From Theristus sp. LFF4_11 (Eukaryota; Nematoda; Chromadorea; Monhysterida; Xyalidae), in assembly GCA_030248135.1 (NCBI GenBank), contig JASANC010001258.1, forward strand, positions 62,001 to 126,000: DNA of 64,000 nucleotides, written 5' to 3'. A program made the position numbers and the translations under genes. A model generated the notes under the pieces. That model saw only the letters and a program-made list of their open reading frames with translations, was not told the origin of the DNA and did not search any database. Below, in pieces: positions 23,771 through 34,190 of this stretch. How positions within the stretch are numbered: the first letter of the stretch is position 1; every line of letters begins with the position of its first letter.

Positions 23771-26076
23771 ATGCTTCTTTATTCAAAACGCACGCGCACG
23801 GGCATCGGCATCGCACCTGCACTTTCCAATGAGCATGCAGCACACGCACTGCACCCACTTTTTTCACGCTCTCCGTCCCCGTTCGATCAGTAAATGGATC
23901 TAAACACTCAAAATAATTGTGAAACAAAGCAAGAATCTGCAAATCAATTCGGAAGCTGGGACTTTGTATGTGAGAATTGGGTTTTTGACATCGAAAATTT
24001 TGTTGAATTACAAAACATTGACAAAACGCCGGCTTGACCTAAAAGCGGGAAAACAAACCATTTTCGATTAGGAACAGTGCGTCGAAATCGTCAAGGCGAG
24101 GCCGGTTTTTCAAAAGGAAAACAAATGAAAAAAAGCAGAACTTCAGGGATTGTGGTGATCAGAGATTCAAAATGTCTGGCTTTCAATTCTGCTGAAAGCT
24201 ACAAAAAACGACTGTCATGTTTACAAACTGTTCTGATGAAGCTATTAAAACAATTCCAACCTGAGCAAGCACAACGTTCTTTGCCATCTTTAGCTTGGCC
24301 AGTGGTGTCACCGACATTTCATTTATTCAACGCAAATCAATTACGACAAACAGACTGAAAACATTGCCTAAAGACGACATGACAACTGAAATAAAGAAAA
24401 AACTGAAATAACAAATGAAAACTCGAATCATTTAAGCTCTCAGAAAAACCGGTCAAATGGCACAATAAAACACAGTTTTTTGTGCTTGGTGAGTGGTTTC
24501 TTGATTATTTGAAGCTTGTGCACGTTTGATTTAAAAAAACACCACTGATTGGGTACTCTGTTTGTTCAAATTCTGATCAGCGCAACAAAAGATATTTATA
24601 AACATAATTCAACTGCTCATACAAGACAACAACCAACACAGTGAATCAAACAACAACAAATGAAACAGAAAATGAGCGAATAAAAACATGACGGCAACAA
24701 CGTCAACAAACCGTGCTGAAGAAATCTGCAAACAAGCATACAAACAATTTCGAAGCAAAAATTAACCCGGTATTAAAGAGCAACGCAAATTTTAATTTTC
24801 CATAGTGTCTACCAACTCAATTGAGTCAACGAACATTTGAAGAAAACGCACATGCAGACTCAAACAAAGCAGCTGATATTGACAGCAGTGCATCAGTCGC
24901 CAGCTCGACGTATCAGCCATGTCGCGGTTGCGTTCCACTTTCATTTCACCACGGTCGCAGTTCACATTCCTGAAAAATTCTGTCATTCAGCTTGACAAAA
25001 CCACAAAGTATGGAACGAAAACATAAAAAAGCACTATCCGTCAGTCAGCATTTCCAGCGCCCAACAGGTTGAAACGAACAACAGACGACGTCATGATGAT
25101 TGGATTGATTCATCGCCTGCATCTGCAAACTGCGAGTTGTTCGAATACGACACGTGCTGACGTCGACATTTGGATCAGACAAGCGGGAGTCGGAACTAGA
25201 AATTAAAAAAAGGACTCAATCAGTGTTTATGCGAAACAACAATAGTTATAGATGAGTTTTGTTTGATGATATCAATTTACTTCCAACCAGTCGAGTTTGG
25301 TAACTTTTGGTTTTGAATTCAATCGACGTCGAAATAAAAAAGTGTCGTCCGTCCCGTTCCGTCCGTCACTTTATCTTCTCTGTGAGTCTGAAGTCTCCTC
25401 AAGCTCAACTCAACCCTACCCGTTCCAGTTCCGTCGCCGTCGTCATTCAGTCCATTGACTCCATTTTTAACGTTAGTTGAGCGATCGCAAAGGCCATTGA
25501 CTGACATTTATTTTGTTCAGTTCTGTGCCTGTCAAAAATCACAACACAATCTGTTTTGTTCTTTGGCTTTCAGCTAAAATGTTTGCCGACAATTGCAAAT
25601 CAAGCCAACTGCAAAAAAAAATATTTAAAAGCGTGTTTTATTTTACGCTTTTTGAATAAAGTAGGCAAACCTTTTCAGGGCACATTAAAGAAAAAAATTT
25701 AAAAATTTTTAATAAAAAAAATTTAAAAAAATAAGTCGGTGCTGATTTTTGCAAAAATATCACACCAATGTGAAGCCTTCGTCAAAAAAGGAACTTTGGA
25801 TGCAATTCTCCAACCGGAATTGACCCCCCTCCTCAGAATTACCGTGATATATAAGACTTGGACCACTGATCAAACCTCGCCAAGTTCCAGTGGTGATCTA
25901 TATTCACTCAGTAAATAACTGCAAACCATTCACAACGCAATGCAAATAGTTTTTCTTATCATTTACACAATGAAACGGGTTATTTAGGCTTTTTGACAAA
26001 AAACACCAATTTGACCTAAAAACGTGCCATTTGCACATACCAGTCAGATTTTTAGTTGTTAGAATTTTTGCCTGTT

Positions 26077-26168
26077 TTTACTACGTGCAAAAAAATTGAA
26101 CAGTTTTTACCCCCTCCCCCCCTTTACTACGTGCAAAAAAATTGAACAGTTTTTACCCCCCTCCCCCC
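26077..26168. repeat. 46-base tandem duplication
   Basis: TTACTACGTGCAAAAAAATT and AACAGTTTTTACCCC followed by C-rich sequence occurs twice with a 46-base period. Confidence 0.85.
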
Positions 26169-26304
26169 ATTCGGGTTACCCCCCCCCAAGCGAAACCGTC
26201 TCGACTCCTGTCCTAAAATCACCCTAATGTTTGCAGAAATGGAAAAAAATTAGTTACACATGTTGACGATAAGATGATGACGCAAAGGCTGGTACTTAGG
26301 GTTG

Positions 26305-26460
26305 CCACGAGACTTGTCTCGTCTCGCGCAATTTTTGGCTGTCTCGTCTCGTCTCGCGGATTTTGAAAAAAAAGCTGTCTCGAGTCTCGTCTCGTCTCGC
26401 GACCCTTTGTCTGGTGTCTCGTCTCGTTTTGTGACCCTCTGTCTCGATGAACAGTCTCGT
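26305..26460. repeat. CTCGT-rich simple satellite
   Basis: Repeated GTCTCGTCTCG motifs with interruptions such as CGCGACCC and TTTTGAAAAAAAAGC. There is no gene. Confidence 0.8.
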
Positions 26461-26828
26461 TGGATATTTTTTTCTTGTCTTGTAATGGAAAAACCGTGCG
26501 GTTTTTTCTACACATTATGTTCATGAGTTTCCAGCAGTCCAGCAGTGACCAGCGTCTAGCACATCCCAGCACTGAAACCGTTTTTGTGTTTTGTTTTGTT
26601 GAATTTGAAACAATTGTGTTTTCGGCTTGTGCCCGGCCCGGCGACCGCTGCTATTGGTGGTTTGATCTAACGGTTGACAGATTCGTCTGCCTTCGTGTGA
26701 AAAAGGGAACACGCAGAATTTTTTGCATCACGCATTGCATCCGGAACTGCAAAACCTCCTGCACTGCATCGTTGAAAATGGTTTTGAAACTGACTGTTCC
26801 GCGCCACTGTACACCCCCACCCTCTGAC

Positions 26829-26948
26829 ATATGGTGTACCATAAAGCGTGCCACTTGGCGTACAATATGGCGTGCCACACGGCGTACCATATAACGTACC
26901 ATTTGACGTACCATGTGGCGTACCATTTGGCGTACCATATGGCGCGCC
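26829..26948. repeat. 12-base minisatellite, ten units
   Basis: Ten consecutive 12-mers of consensus ATNTGGCGTACC fill exactly 120 bases, each varying at one to four positions. On the minus strand the three frames carry tetrapeptide repeats (YGTP, MVRQ-like, WYAK-like) within ORFs of 105-116 codons. That openness follows from the unit length and is not evidence of a gene. Confidence 0.92.
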
Positions 26949-27335
26949 CCTGCATTTGTTTGCCCGTTGACCACTGACTGCCCAAACCAATTGTTTTCGC
27001 GAGAATCTGAAATTCAAAAACAGCTGTGTTGCGTTGTAAAGCCATGAAGAGTAAAGATGGTGGTGCTGGCGCTAAGATGGGTGGACTGAGAGTGAAGAAA
27101 GTTTACATGAACGATTAAACAAACAAACAAAACAAAGTGAACAAGCAACAATCAATCAGAAAGTACAAAAATCAAAAAACAGAAAGTATCACCAATCAAT
27201 CAGCGGTTCGAATTTTTGTCGACCTTCACATTTTCTCCGGCATTTTGAATTTTTCAAATTAATTAAAAATGGTTTATACTCTGAACGACAGGACTGTTTA
27301 ACTTCAAATGTAAAACTAAAAATTCAAAAGCATAC

Positions 27336-27368
27336 TCACCTTTACCACAACAATAGAAATGTCCATGG
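27336..27368 (-). CDS. Candidate 5' exon of ASH2 (start of PHD-like Cys motif)
   Basis: Minus strand: an acceptor (TTTAG) is followed by codons reading HGHFYCCGKG and donor-like GTGAGTATGC. Joined to the 22084 exon in a phase-consistent way (for example donor GTATGC with acceptor TTTCAG) it reads FYCCGKGD then [13 protein letters not shown]. This resembles the CYCGK-to-ELLC segment preceding the ASH2 PHD-like domain. Several donor and acceptor pairs are possible. The intron would be about 5.2 kb, far longer than the others, and the initiator ATG was not found. Confidence 0.45.
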
Positions 27369-27954
27369 CTAAAGTCAGCTGGTGAACCACGCACCACATT
27401 ATTGATCAATCATCAGTTGATTATTTTTATTCATGGATTAAAATTTTATTTTATGATTGAAAAAACGAGTGTGGAATTGGCAGGATCCAAAAACCAGACA
27501 TCAACTGCTCAATTGAACACTCATCATTTCAAATCAAGCTGGAAAATTAATTTTTTATTTGCATTTTCGTATTTTCAAATGTATGTTTGTTGTCGTTTTA
27601 TTCGTCAAAGTTGCTGAATTCGTTTCGGCATCCTTTTCTAATCAATCATTCCAGATCAAATTCTATGCTGAGACGTCTGAAATGAATAAGAAATCGAATG
27701 AATCGGGAGGCTTATTATGCGGCACTCAAAAATCGACAGCGCGCAACGCAAGGTGCGCTGTCACGAGAGACGAGATGAGACGGCTGAACCAAACCAATCA
27801 GTCCACACACCCAGTCAGAGCAGCTTGCGCTTTCACCAAATCAAAATTTAAATAAAACCAACCGACCGACAACCACATTGATTGACGACATAAAAACGGC
27901 TAATCCTGTGAAAACGCAAGAAAATAAAAAATGTCCCCTTTCATTGTCGCTTCC

Positions 27955-28022
27955 GTGGCGTAGCGGTAGAACTTCGGCTTACAGTTCTATAGGTACCGGG
28001 TTCGAACCTCGCTGTGGACATT
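27955..28022 (+). ncRNA. tRNA-like sequence (degenerate; probably SINE head or tRNA pseudogene)
   Basis: It has a good A box (TGGCGTAGCGGTAGA) and B box (GGGTTCGAACC) at normal spacing. The acceptor and anticodon stems pair poorly (a loop CTTACAG would give anticodon UAC), so a functional tRNA is unlikely. Its first 24 bases resemble the head of the SINE at 19079. Confidence 0.5.
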
Positions 28023-28054
28023 CTCGTGGAAAATTTGAGTGACCAACGAACATC

Positions 28055-28323
28055 TACGGTATGGCCGATTAAACATGGCAGCTTTTTTCAGGGTGCAAGG
28101 AGTGCGCGAATTTTGAATGAAAGAAAAAAGACGTTCAGAAACCAAATTTTGTGCTAATTTTGACGCGTTTCTTTAAACTAATGGATTATCCGCGCTATTC
28201 TGTTCATTCTTTCTCCCTTACACACACGTTTGCGAATTATGTTGGCATTTTTGAAAAAAACAACTCCTAGTCTGCGAGTGATCCCGCCTTGATGCACTGC
28301 CTCATTTATTCGGCCATACTGTA
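28055..28323. mobile_element. Element B, copy 1
   Basis: Left end TACGGTATGGCCGATTAAAC and ATGGCAGC; right end the inverse (CACTGCCTCATTTATTCGGCC and ATACTGTA). The interior matches 37080-37359 and 45126-45396 (for example CTCCTAGTCTGCGA and GGGTGCAAGGAG). There is no ORF of its own. Confidence 0.85.
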
Positions 28324-28329
28324 ATAGTC

Positions 28330-28445
28330 TATTCCCTCCTGAGCCGAGGGTAAAATTGGGCTCGGGGCAGTATTGCCCGTCTCCGCCGGAGTTTGGTACC
28401 TTCGGGTTTCCGGAACCGGCGCGCGTATAATTAAATAAATGAAAT
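28330..28445 (+). repeat. Retroposon-like tail, copy 2
   Basis: CCGGAGTTTGGTACCTTCGG and GTTTCCGGAACC followed by an AATAAATGAAATAAATGAAA tail, matching 21670-21745. It starts directly after element B copy 1. Confidence 0.55.
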
Positions 28446-28959
28446 AAATGAAAATGAAATTCATTGACTTCACTCGCGTCGAGTGTGTTTCGCGCACGTC
28501 GCCGGCCGACGTGAAAAACCAACTGCTTGCAGTCCATCCAATAATTGAATCAATTCATTTTTTCAGCAGTCATTGGTTAATGTCATTTCCTTTTTTGATT
28601 TCACTTATTTTGAGGCATTCTGTTGTTGTGATGCATTTTCTTCGGTTTCATTTGAACGTGTGCGGTTTTTTGATTTGCTTCCAAATAAGAAATTTCAAAG
28701 GAGTGCAATAAAAACAAACAAACAATTAGTAAATTTATTACTCACTACAATAGAACAGCAGATCAGCATCGGTAGATGACAAACGATTTGAATTGAGCAA
28801 AGCGAAAACCAAAGAAAACGACGCGACAACGCAAAGCAAAAATTAAACGTTGACGGACTTTTACTGCGGAACGCGACATTTACCCAGTTTAAAGTTGTAG
28901 GGCAACCTTTTTTACTTAAAAAAAATTAAAAAAATTTTTTTTTTTTGACCTTTACATCT

Positions 28960-29090
28960 CTAGTATGGGGGGACCCGGGGCAGGGTCCCGACTCCCGACC
29001 CGGCCGGGGGGTTACGTGGGGTCCCGTGGGGGGGGGGGTAAAAAGAATAAGGGGAAGAGGAGAAAAGGGTGGGGGAAGAAAGAAAAGGAA
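28960..29090 (+). repeat. G-rich stretch, possible G-quadruplex DNA
   Basis: Runs of five to ten G (GGGGGGACCCGGGGCAGGG, GTGGGGGGGGGGG). No gene is recognised. Confidence 0.6.
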
Positions 29091-29269
29091 GCGGAAAAGA
29101 AACAGGCTGAGGAGGAGAAACGTATAAAAAAACAGGTGAATGGAGAACGGACGGTGCATGGTGTAGTACACATTATTGTGCTCGCAGGTTGTTGTTTTTG
29201 TACCCGAAACCTGCACGACCGAAGACTGCACGGCCGAACATTGAACGGCCGACGAAGTCAGACACGGCC

Positions 29270-29515
29270 GAATTGTCATTTGTCACCTTGGCTGCGTCGG
29301 AAATATTAAGCCAAGCATGGCGACGCTGAAAAACTTCCATTCAAAAAGCAATTCAAGCCTAAAATCAATCGGTCAAAACGGTCCAAAATCGACTGCTGAC
29401 GGTTTTACAAGGTGATGTCAATGAACTTTTCAAAAATTTTGCCAAAATGAAGTTTCAGAGCATATTAGAGAAAAAATTTTCGACTTTTTAATCGGCATTT
29501 TTGTTTTGTTTTTAA
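29270..29515. repeat. Dispersed AT-rich repeat family, third copy
   Basis: Colinear with 23141-23390, with blocks TCAATCGGTCAAAACGGTCC, AAATCGACTGCTGACGGTTT, AGAGCATATTAGAG and ATCGGCATTTTTG. Confidence 0.7.
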
Positions 29516-29520
29516 TAACC

Positions 29521-29625
29521 ATGGGGTGGGGGGGTGGGGGGTGGGGGGTGTAAGGTGGGGGAGGGGTGGGGGTGTGGTGGGGGGTGGGGTTTGGGGGTTG
29601 GGTTTTGGGGGGGGGGTTTGGTTGT
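29521..29625 (+). repeat. Long G-rich tract, possible G-quadruplex DNA
   Basis: About 100 bases of G-runs separated by T, A or GT. It includes several adjacent sets of four G-runs. The open frames here arise from base composition. Confidence 0.75.
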
Positions 29626-30235
29626 AGTTTTTTACCCTACAACAACCAACGTCTCTCCAACTCCTCCAACTCAAGAACTGCGTCATCAGTTGACAAGTTT
29701 TTTTGCGAAAACGGAACTGACTGGCTAAACTAGTTGTCAATGAATTTGAACTGGAAACTGAACAGAAATAGAACCATGCTTGAATGATCTTCAAATGAAC
29801 GAGCTTTTGAATCTTCAGGATGAGTTATCACAAAGGAACAAGTCAGTATCATGTGATCGTTGGTCAGAACTTCTTGCGCGCCGTGGCATGTCCGAAGACT
29901 GGATTGAAATCCGTTCATGATGTCCTCGAAAATCCATTGATATTCATCAATAAGTATCAATATTGTTACGATGGCGATGGCGTTCAGCAAAGTCGCAGTG
30001 CTCGTGACCGTCAGTTTGTTACTTTTTACCTTTCGAGTCTTTTCCACATAGTATTTCTCTTTCTTTGATTTGATTTGATTATTGTTCGAATTGCCCATTC
30101 ACTTGCTTTGATTATTGAACAAACAGTGGTTGGGTGTGGAGTGGAATGGAATTGTGCAATTGGAGTTTGGAGTGGAATGGCTGATGGCAAAACAGTGTGC
30201 ACCATAACGTCGTCTGCGATGTTTTAGTCATGGTA

Positions 30236-30306
30236 GCCCAGGACAGCGTGCAGAGAACGCCTCAAGTTGGGTACCCATCGAGTTTTTCTGTAATTTTCGT
30301 GCCCCA
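30236..30306 (-). mobile_element. tRNA-headed SINE, truncated copy
   Basis: On the minus strand, GGGGCACGAAAATTACAG, AAAACTCGATGGGTACCC and a following GGGCTACCATGACTAAAACA correspond to the 3' body of the SINE at 18898-19079. The tRNA-like head is missing. Confidence 0.6.
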
Positions 30307-30612
30307 TAGTGTTCTGGTAAAAAACCGGTTCCGTTATAAAACCGTTTTGTTTCCAAATTTGTCCCAGTACGCAAAAGTTTCCAGGAGCTGGCTGAACCGT
30401 CCAACTAAAAATCCGAAATACGGTGAATTTAGTATTTGAAGCAGCAAGAAAAGTAAATCCGATATTTCACAAATCCAGTTTCGCACAGTTCAATTTCTGA
30501 GTGTTGTTTACGAGCTACATAAGACCAGTAGCGAGACCACGAGAATGACACAGTGACCGTCCCGTCCGTGTTGTCGTCGTGTGCCAATTGCGTTGACCGC
30601 CAATTTGTGCAG

Positions 30613-33600
30613 CCTCCACTCGACCACCGCCGCACAACGACACGTTCGAGCGTCAGGAGAGTCGAACGAAGGTGGTGACGTTCAACGAAGACGCAACGAT
30701 CGTGGCGACAGTCGACGTCACGGAGGCGCTCATTCAGTATGAGCACGAGCAAACCGTGCTGGCCGGCAGCTTGCTCTCGGCTGCGGCGGCCGGCGGCAGT
30801 GGCGATGCGAACGTCGGCACGACAACGGGCGGCAAACAGACGAATTCGCTTGAGAGTGCTGCGTTTGTGGTCGACGCCGTCGAGGGCGCTGAGGGTCCGT
30901 GTAGAGTTCGTTTTTCAATTGATGTGTTCTTTGCAGCTCTGAAGTGTTACCGTTTCACAGTACCGAATGGGCAACGGTTTTATTTTAAAATAAAATGGGC
31001 AACGGTTCCTCAATTTTTACCAGCACTTCAGTTTCCAGAATTAGGCTTAAAAAATAGTTCACATCTTCAGTTGAAATTTCAACAGAATTGTGGTTGGCGC
31101 TTCGATTCCGCAATCGGCGGAATACAGCCTTTGCTCGTTGATATGAGCGAAAACTCTGGACTGTCGTTGCGAATTGCTGTTTGCGACCACCAACCCCCAT
31201 AATTCCCCATTGCAGTCAACTTGACGACGATCGCCGCGTCGAGTCGCGCACGAAAACAAGCGAAAATCCCGCAGATGCGGCGCATCTCGGCGCGACTTCA
31301 GCGCTACTACAATTTGATGAGCGCGCGCTCGTCGAAACCGCTCTATAACGACTGCAGTACAAGTGCGGCGCGAAAGAACAAATCCTGGCTCGGCGTGCTG
31401 ACGAGACGGGCGCAACTGGCGAAATGCAGCGGCGAGTCCGCGCGGCTGACGGCCGATCAGTCAAACGAACTGCAGCAGCTGCAGATGACCAGTGCGATTG
31501 ATGATCGATCCAGTGCTGGTCGGTTGGGTGGGTTGGCTGGAGTGTTGTGCCACTTCAGTGGGTGGGATATGAATTCGGCTCATTCGTTCGCTGATTGGTT
31601 ACACGTTGTTTTTTTTTGGTAGCTCAACTCAGACATCGGGTTACATAAGAAGAACGGCCCAACACGACCAACAGTTTAGGTTGTTAGATGAACGTGAAGA
31701 TGAATTGATTGCGGTCGAGATGTAAACCTGTTTCCAGGAGAATCGGTCATTTCCGACGTCTCGAAATCGGATCCGCGGTTCATGCAGAGTTTGCGCAAAA
31801 TGAGCTTCATCAATGAAAGGTTTGAATCGAATCAAAACTAACAATGGAATTCATATCGTAACATCGTGTCTTGTGTTTCTTTATGCTGTGCTCAGTTCCA
31901 AACTACCAACTGACTATCTGGTGTGACCAACAATTTGTTTCAGTGCACGAAACGTAATGTTCAGTTGTTTTCATCAAACAAACACAACCGAATTTAGTGT
32001 GATGATTGTTGTTTGTTGTCTATTTCTTGCTAGATTGTGTTTGTTGTCACCGCGCTCGAACGTGCCGGTCGGTGTCGTCAGCTGCATCCGCTACCGGACG
32101 CCCTCCGAAATGCGAAGGTCTGCGCGTGAACAAAACAGAACAACCGTGAAATCCAGCGGATTTAAATTTGATGCTTGCTTGAATGTTGCCGTTTGTCGTG
32201 CAGTTTAGTTGACGTGCAGTGCGGCTAGGCATGCGTTTCTGACGCTGCTGTTGTACGAAGTGCGTGCTCGCGTTTTTACCGCTATGATTTGTGTTTTTTT
32301 TTGAAAAAAACTGCTCAAAAATTTCAGCGCGCAACGAACCCGTCAGACAAGCTCGTCCAGCTCCGAGGCGCATGGCGTCCGTCCGTTTGAATTCGTGGAA
32401 GCGGAGGTGGGTATCATGAAGGTAACAAAATTCGTTGACTTTTTTGTTCGTGAGCAAACTCAAAGCATTCGTAATCGAATCGCTGTTCTCAGGAGGTCAG
32501 CTACCGTCACCTGTTGGTGCCGTATCGTCTTCGCGCCAGCCGTCTGTCGCCGGCGAATCGTCTGCTCACGGCGACTTCAGCGGCGGCCGCCAACCAGAAA
32601 CGTCGCAACACCACTGCCGACGAGCTGGCGGACGCGAGTCAGCCTGCTGCTGCGGCGGCCGCGAACATTTTGACGCAGCGCACGCACAGCTCCTACTCGC
32701 GGTCGAGTTCCGTCGAGCCGCAGCGATCGCGAAATGACGGTCAGTCGTTTCGAGTTGTCCGATTGAAGATGGCTTTCGTTGTGATTGTTAATGTTATGAA
32801 ATTAAGCGGGATATCGAATGTGGCTGGTTGATGGAAGCATCAAGAAGTCAGCTGTTAATAAACTGACAGCCACCCGGCTGGTGCTGTCTGTTGCGGCGCC
32901 ATGTTTGTTTGCGCTCTTTGCAGATTCCACGTCCAGCAGTGACGCCGAGCATTTGGCGCGCTCGATGCCGCCGGTCGATTGGTTCGGCTGTGCGCAGTTC
33001 GCCAGTCACATGATCTACGACATCACCATCCTGAACAACGCCGAGTTCGGCGCCGCGCACCACAAAACCACGCTGCGCTTTCCCTATTATCTCGTGCGTT
33101 GTTGAAGCGCACCATTTTGGCGCGAAAACACAGGCATTAACGAAATTATCGCAGGCAACTCGCTGATTGGCAGGAGTAATTAGAACGATCAGACTGACCA
33201 GAATGATGTAGTCAACATCCAGAACTGTTTCGGGGGCCCTGAGTTTCTGTTTTCGTTTCAGACCACTACCATCGACTATGTCGGGCGGAACGAATTAAAA
33301 AAGGAGGTCAACGAAAAGTTTAAACAACGCTTCCCGCAAATCCAGCTGACGTACAGTAAATTCAAAAGGTGCGCTGTTGATTTCGAACAGGATTTTTTTT
33401 ACCGAATCATGTTTTAATTTATGAGAAAATGAAATATTCAACGGCCAATGCTAAACTGGCTTCAGCTTGAAACGAGAACTGCGAAAGATCGCCGAGGAAA
33501 CGTCGCTGGAAATGGTGACCCTGGCGTATGCATACGTCTACTTTGAGAAGATCGTACTCAAGGTGTGGTTGGTTGGTGTTTTCGATTGGTTTGCACAAAC

Positions 33601-34190
33601 CGACGACGATGGTTTGCTCCAAAATCATTCACAAACGCCGCACAGGCGTTGATCGACAAGCACAATCGCAAGTGCGTCGCTGGCGCCTGTCTCTTGTTGG
33701 CGGCAAAGTTCAACGACGTCCGTGGCGCACAGCTAACGCAGCTCATTGAGGTCCGCTGCTGTTGCTGTTCGCGTTTCGATTTCTTTCAGCACTTTAGCAA
33801 ACATTGATACTGCTTGTTTGCAGAAACCTGTCACTTTTTCCCGCAGCAAAATAGCACGAATTTAGCCACAAAGTGGACGTTTTTTTTTGATTTCAACCAA
33901 ACCCGATCTTTTCAATTGCAACAGTTTCACATGCTCTGCATCAGGCGAAATAGTGGCAGATTTCAACAAGCCAACTTTAACTGTTGTCGTCTTGTTCGAG
34001 ACACTGTTCCAAGTGTGTGATTTTGCGCGCAACAACACGTTCGCAGGCGGTCGGCTCGACCTTTCGCATCAGCAGCAAGGATCTGCTGGCACTCGAGCTG
34101 CCGGTTGTCGTCGCGCTCGACTTCAATCTGCAGCTGCCCAACAACGAGGTCTACCAGCATTATCAGCAGCTCGTCTCCGGCTTGATGTGA
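30613..34190 (+). CDS. CABLES: CABLES-type CDK5/ABL linker protein with C-terminal cyclin fold (5' incomplete)
   Basis: CABLES proteins bridge cyclin-dependent kinases and tyrosine kinases and restrain proliferation. Exons: 30613-30900, 31216-31518, 31738-31819, 32034-32117, 32328-32406, 32493-32739, 32924-33093, 33262-33368, 33466-33562, 33646-33750, 34047-34190, giving 567 codons plus stop with consistent phase. The first exon begins in phase after acceptor GTGCAG and has no in-frame ATG, so the start is upstream. The N-terminal half is low complexity and rich in Ala, Ser, Arg and Gln. The diagnostic cyclin-like C-terminus reads FKQRFPQIQLTYSKFKSLKR, TLAYAYVYFEKIVLK, HNRKCVAGACLLLAAKFND, then LALELPVVVALDFNLQLP and a stop after LVSGLM. 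The family call rests on this region. The middle exons 31738-32406 are less certain. Confidence 0.87.

Larger units (their letters stand above)
22085..27335. other. Repeat-rich stretch, probably a large 5' intron of ASH2
   Basis: No convincing conserved exon. It contains a dispersed family (23141-23390 and 23555-23770, again at 29270-29515) built of GACGCT, CGGTCAAAACGG-like and GAAAATTTTTGTTGAAC blocks followed by poly-A/T and ATCGGCATTTTTG. It also holds an AT-rich block at 25620-25740, a 46-base tandem duplication (26077-26168), CTCGT-rich satellite DNA (26305-26460) and a 12-base minisatellite (26829-26948). Short open frames at 24792-24986 and 25100-25190 (minus) have splice-like edges but no recognisable family. 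Confidence 0.5.
27369..30612. other. Intergenic / 5' flank of CABLES
   Basis: No supported exon apart from the elements listed. The first exon with the ATG of the CABLES gene must lie in or near this region, since the exon at 30613 opens in mid-codon. I could not identify it. Confidence 0.5.

Noticed and set aside
24792..25200. Minus-strand open frames with splice-like edges (MKVERNRDMADTSSW; DSRLSDPNVDVSTC)
   Set aside because: No family similarity, no start or continuation, and they fall within the presumed large ASH2 intron; random AT-rich frames are common there.
27955..28022. Functional tRNA-Val(UAC)
   Set aside because: A and B boxes are good, but acceptor, anticodon and T stems have several mismatches; more likely a SINE head or pseudogene.
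28448..28537. Minus-strand ORF MDCKQLVFHVGRRRARN as the ASH2 start exon
   Set aside because: Donor phases (0 or 1) do not fit the exon at 27368, and part of the ORF is a retroposon-like tail.
29534..29728. ORFs through the G-rich tract (Gly/Val-rich on plus, Pro-rich on minus)
   Set aside because: They result from base composition of the G-runs; no conserved motif or splice context.
31944..31953. A 10-base microexon of CABLES after TTTCAG
   Set aside because: Including it breaks the phase of the following exon, whereas skipping it keeps all phases consistent.
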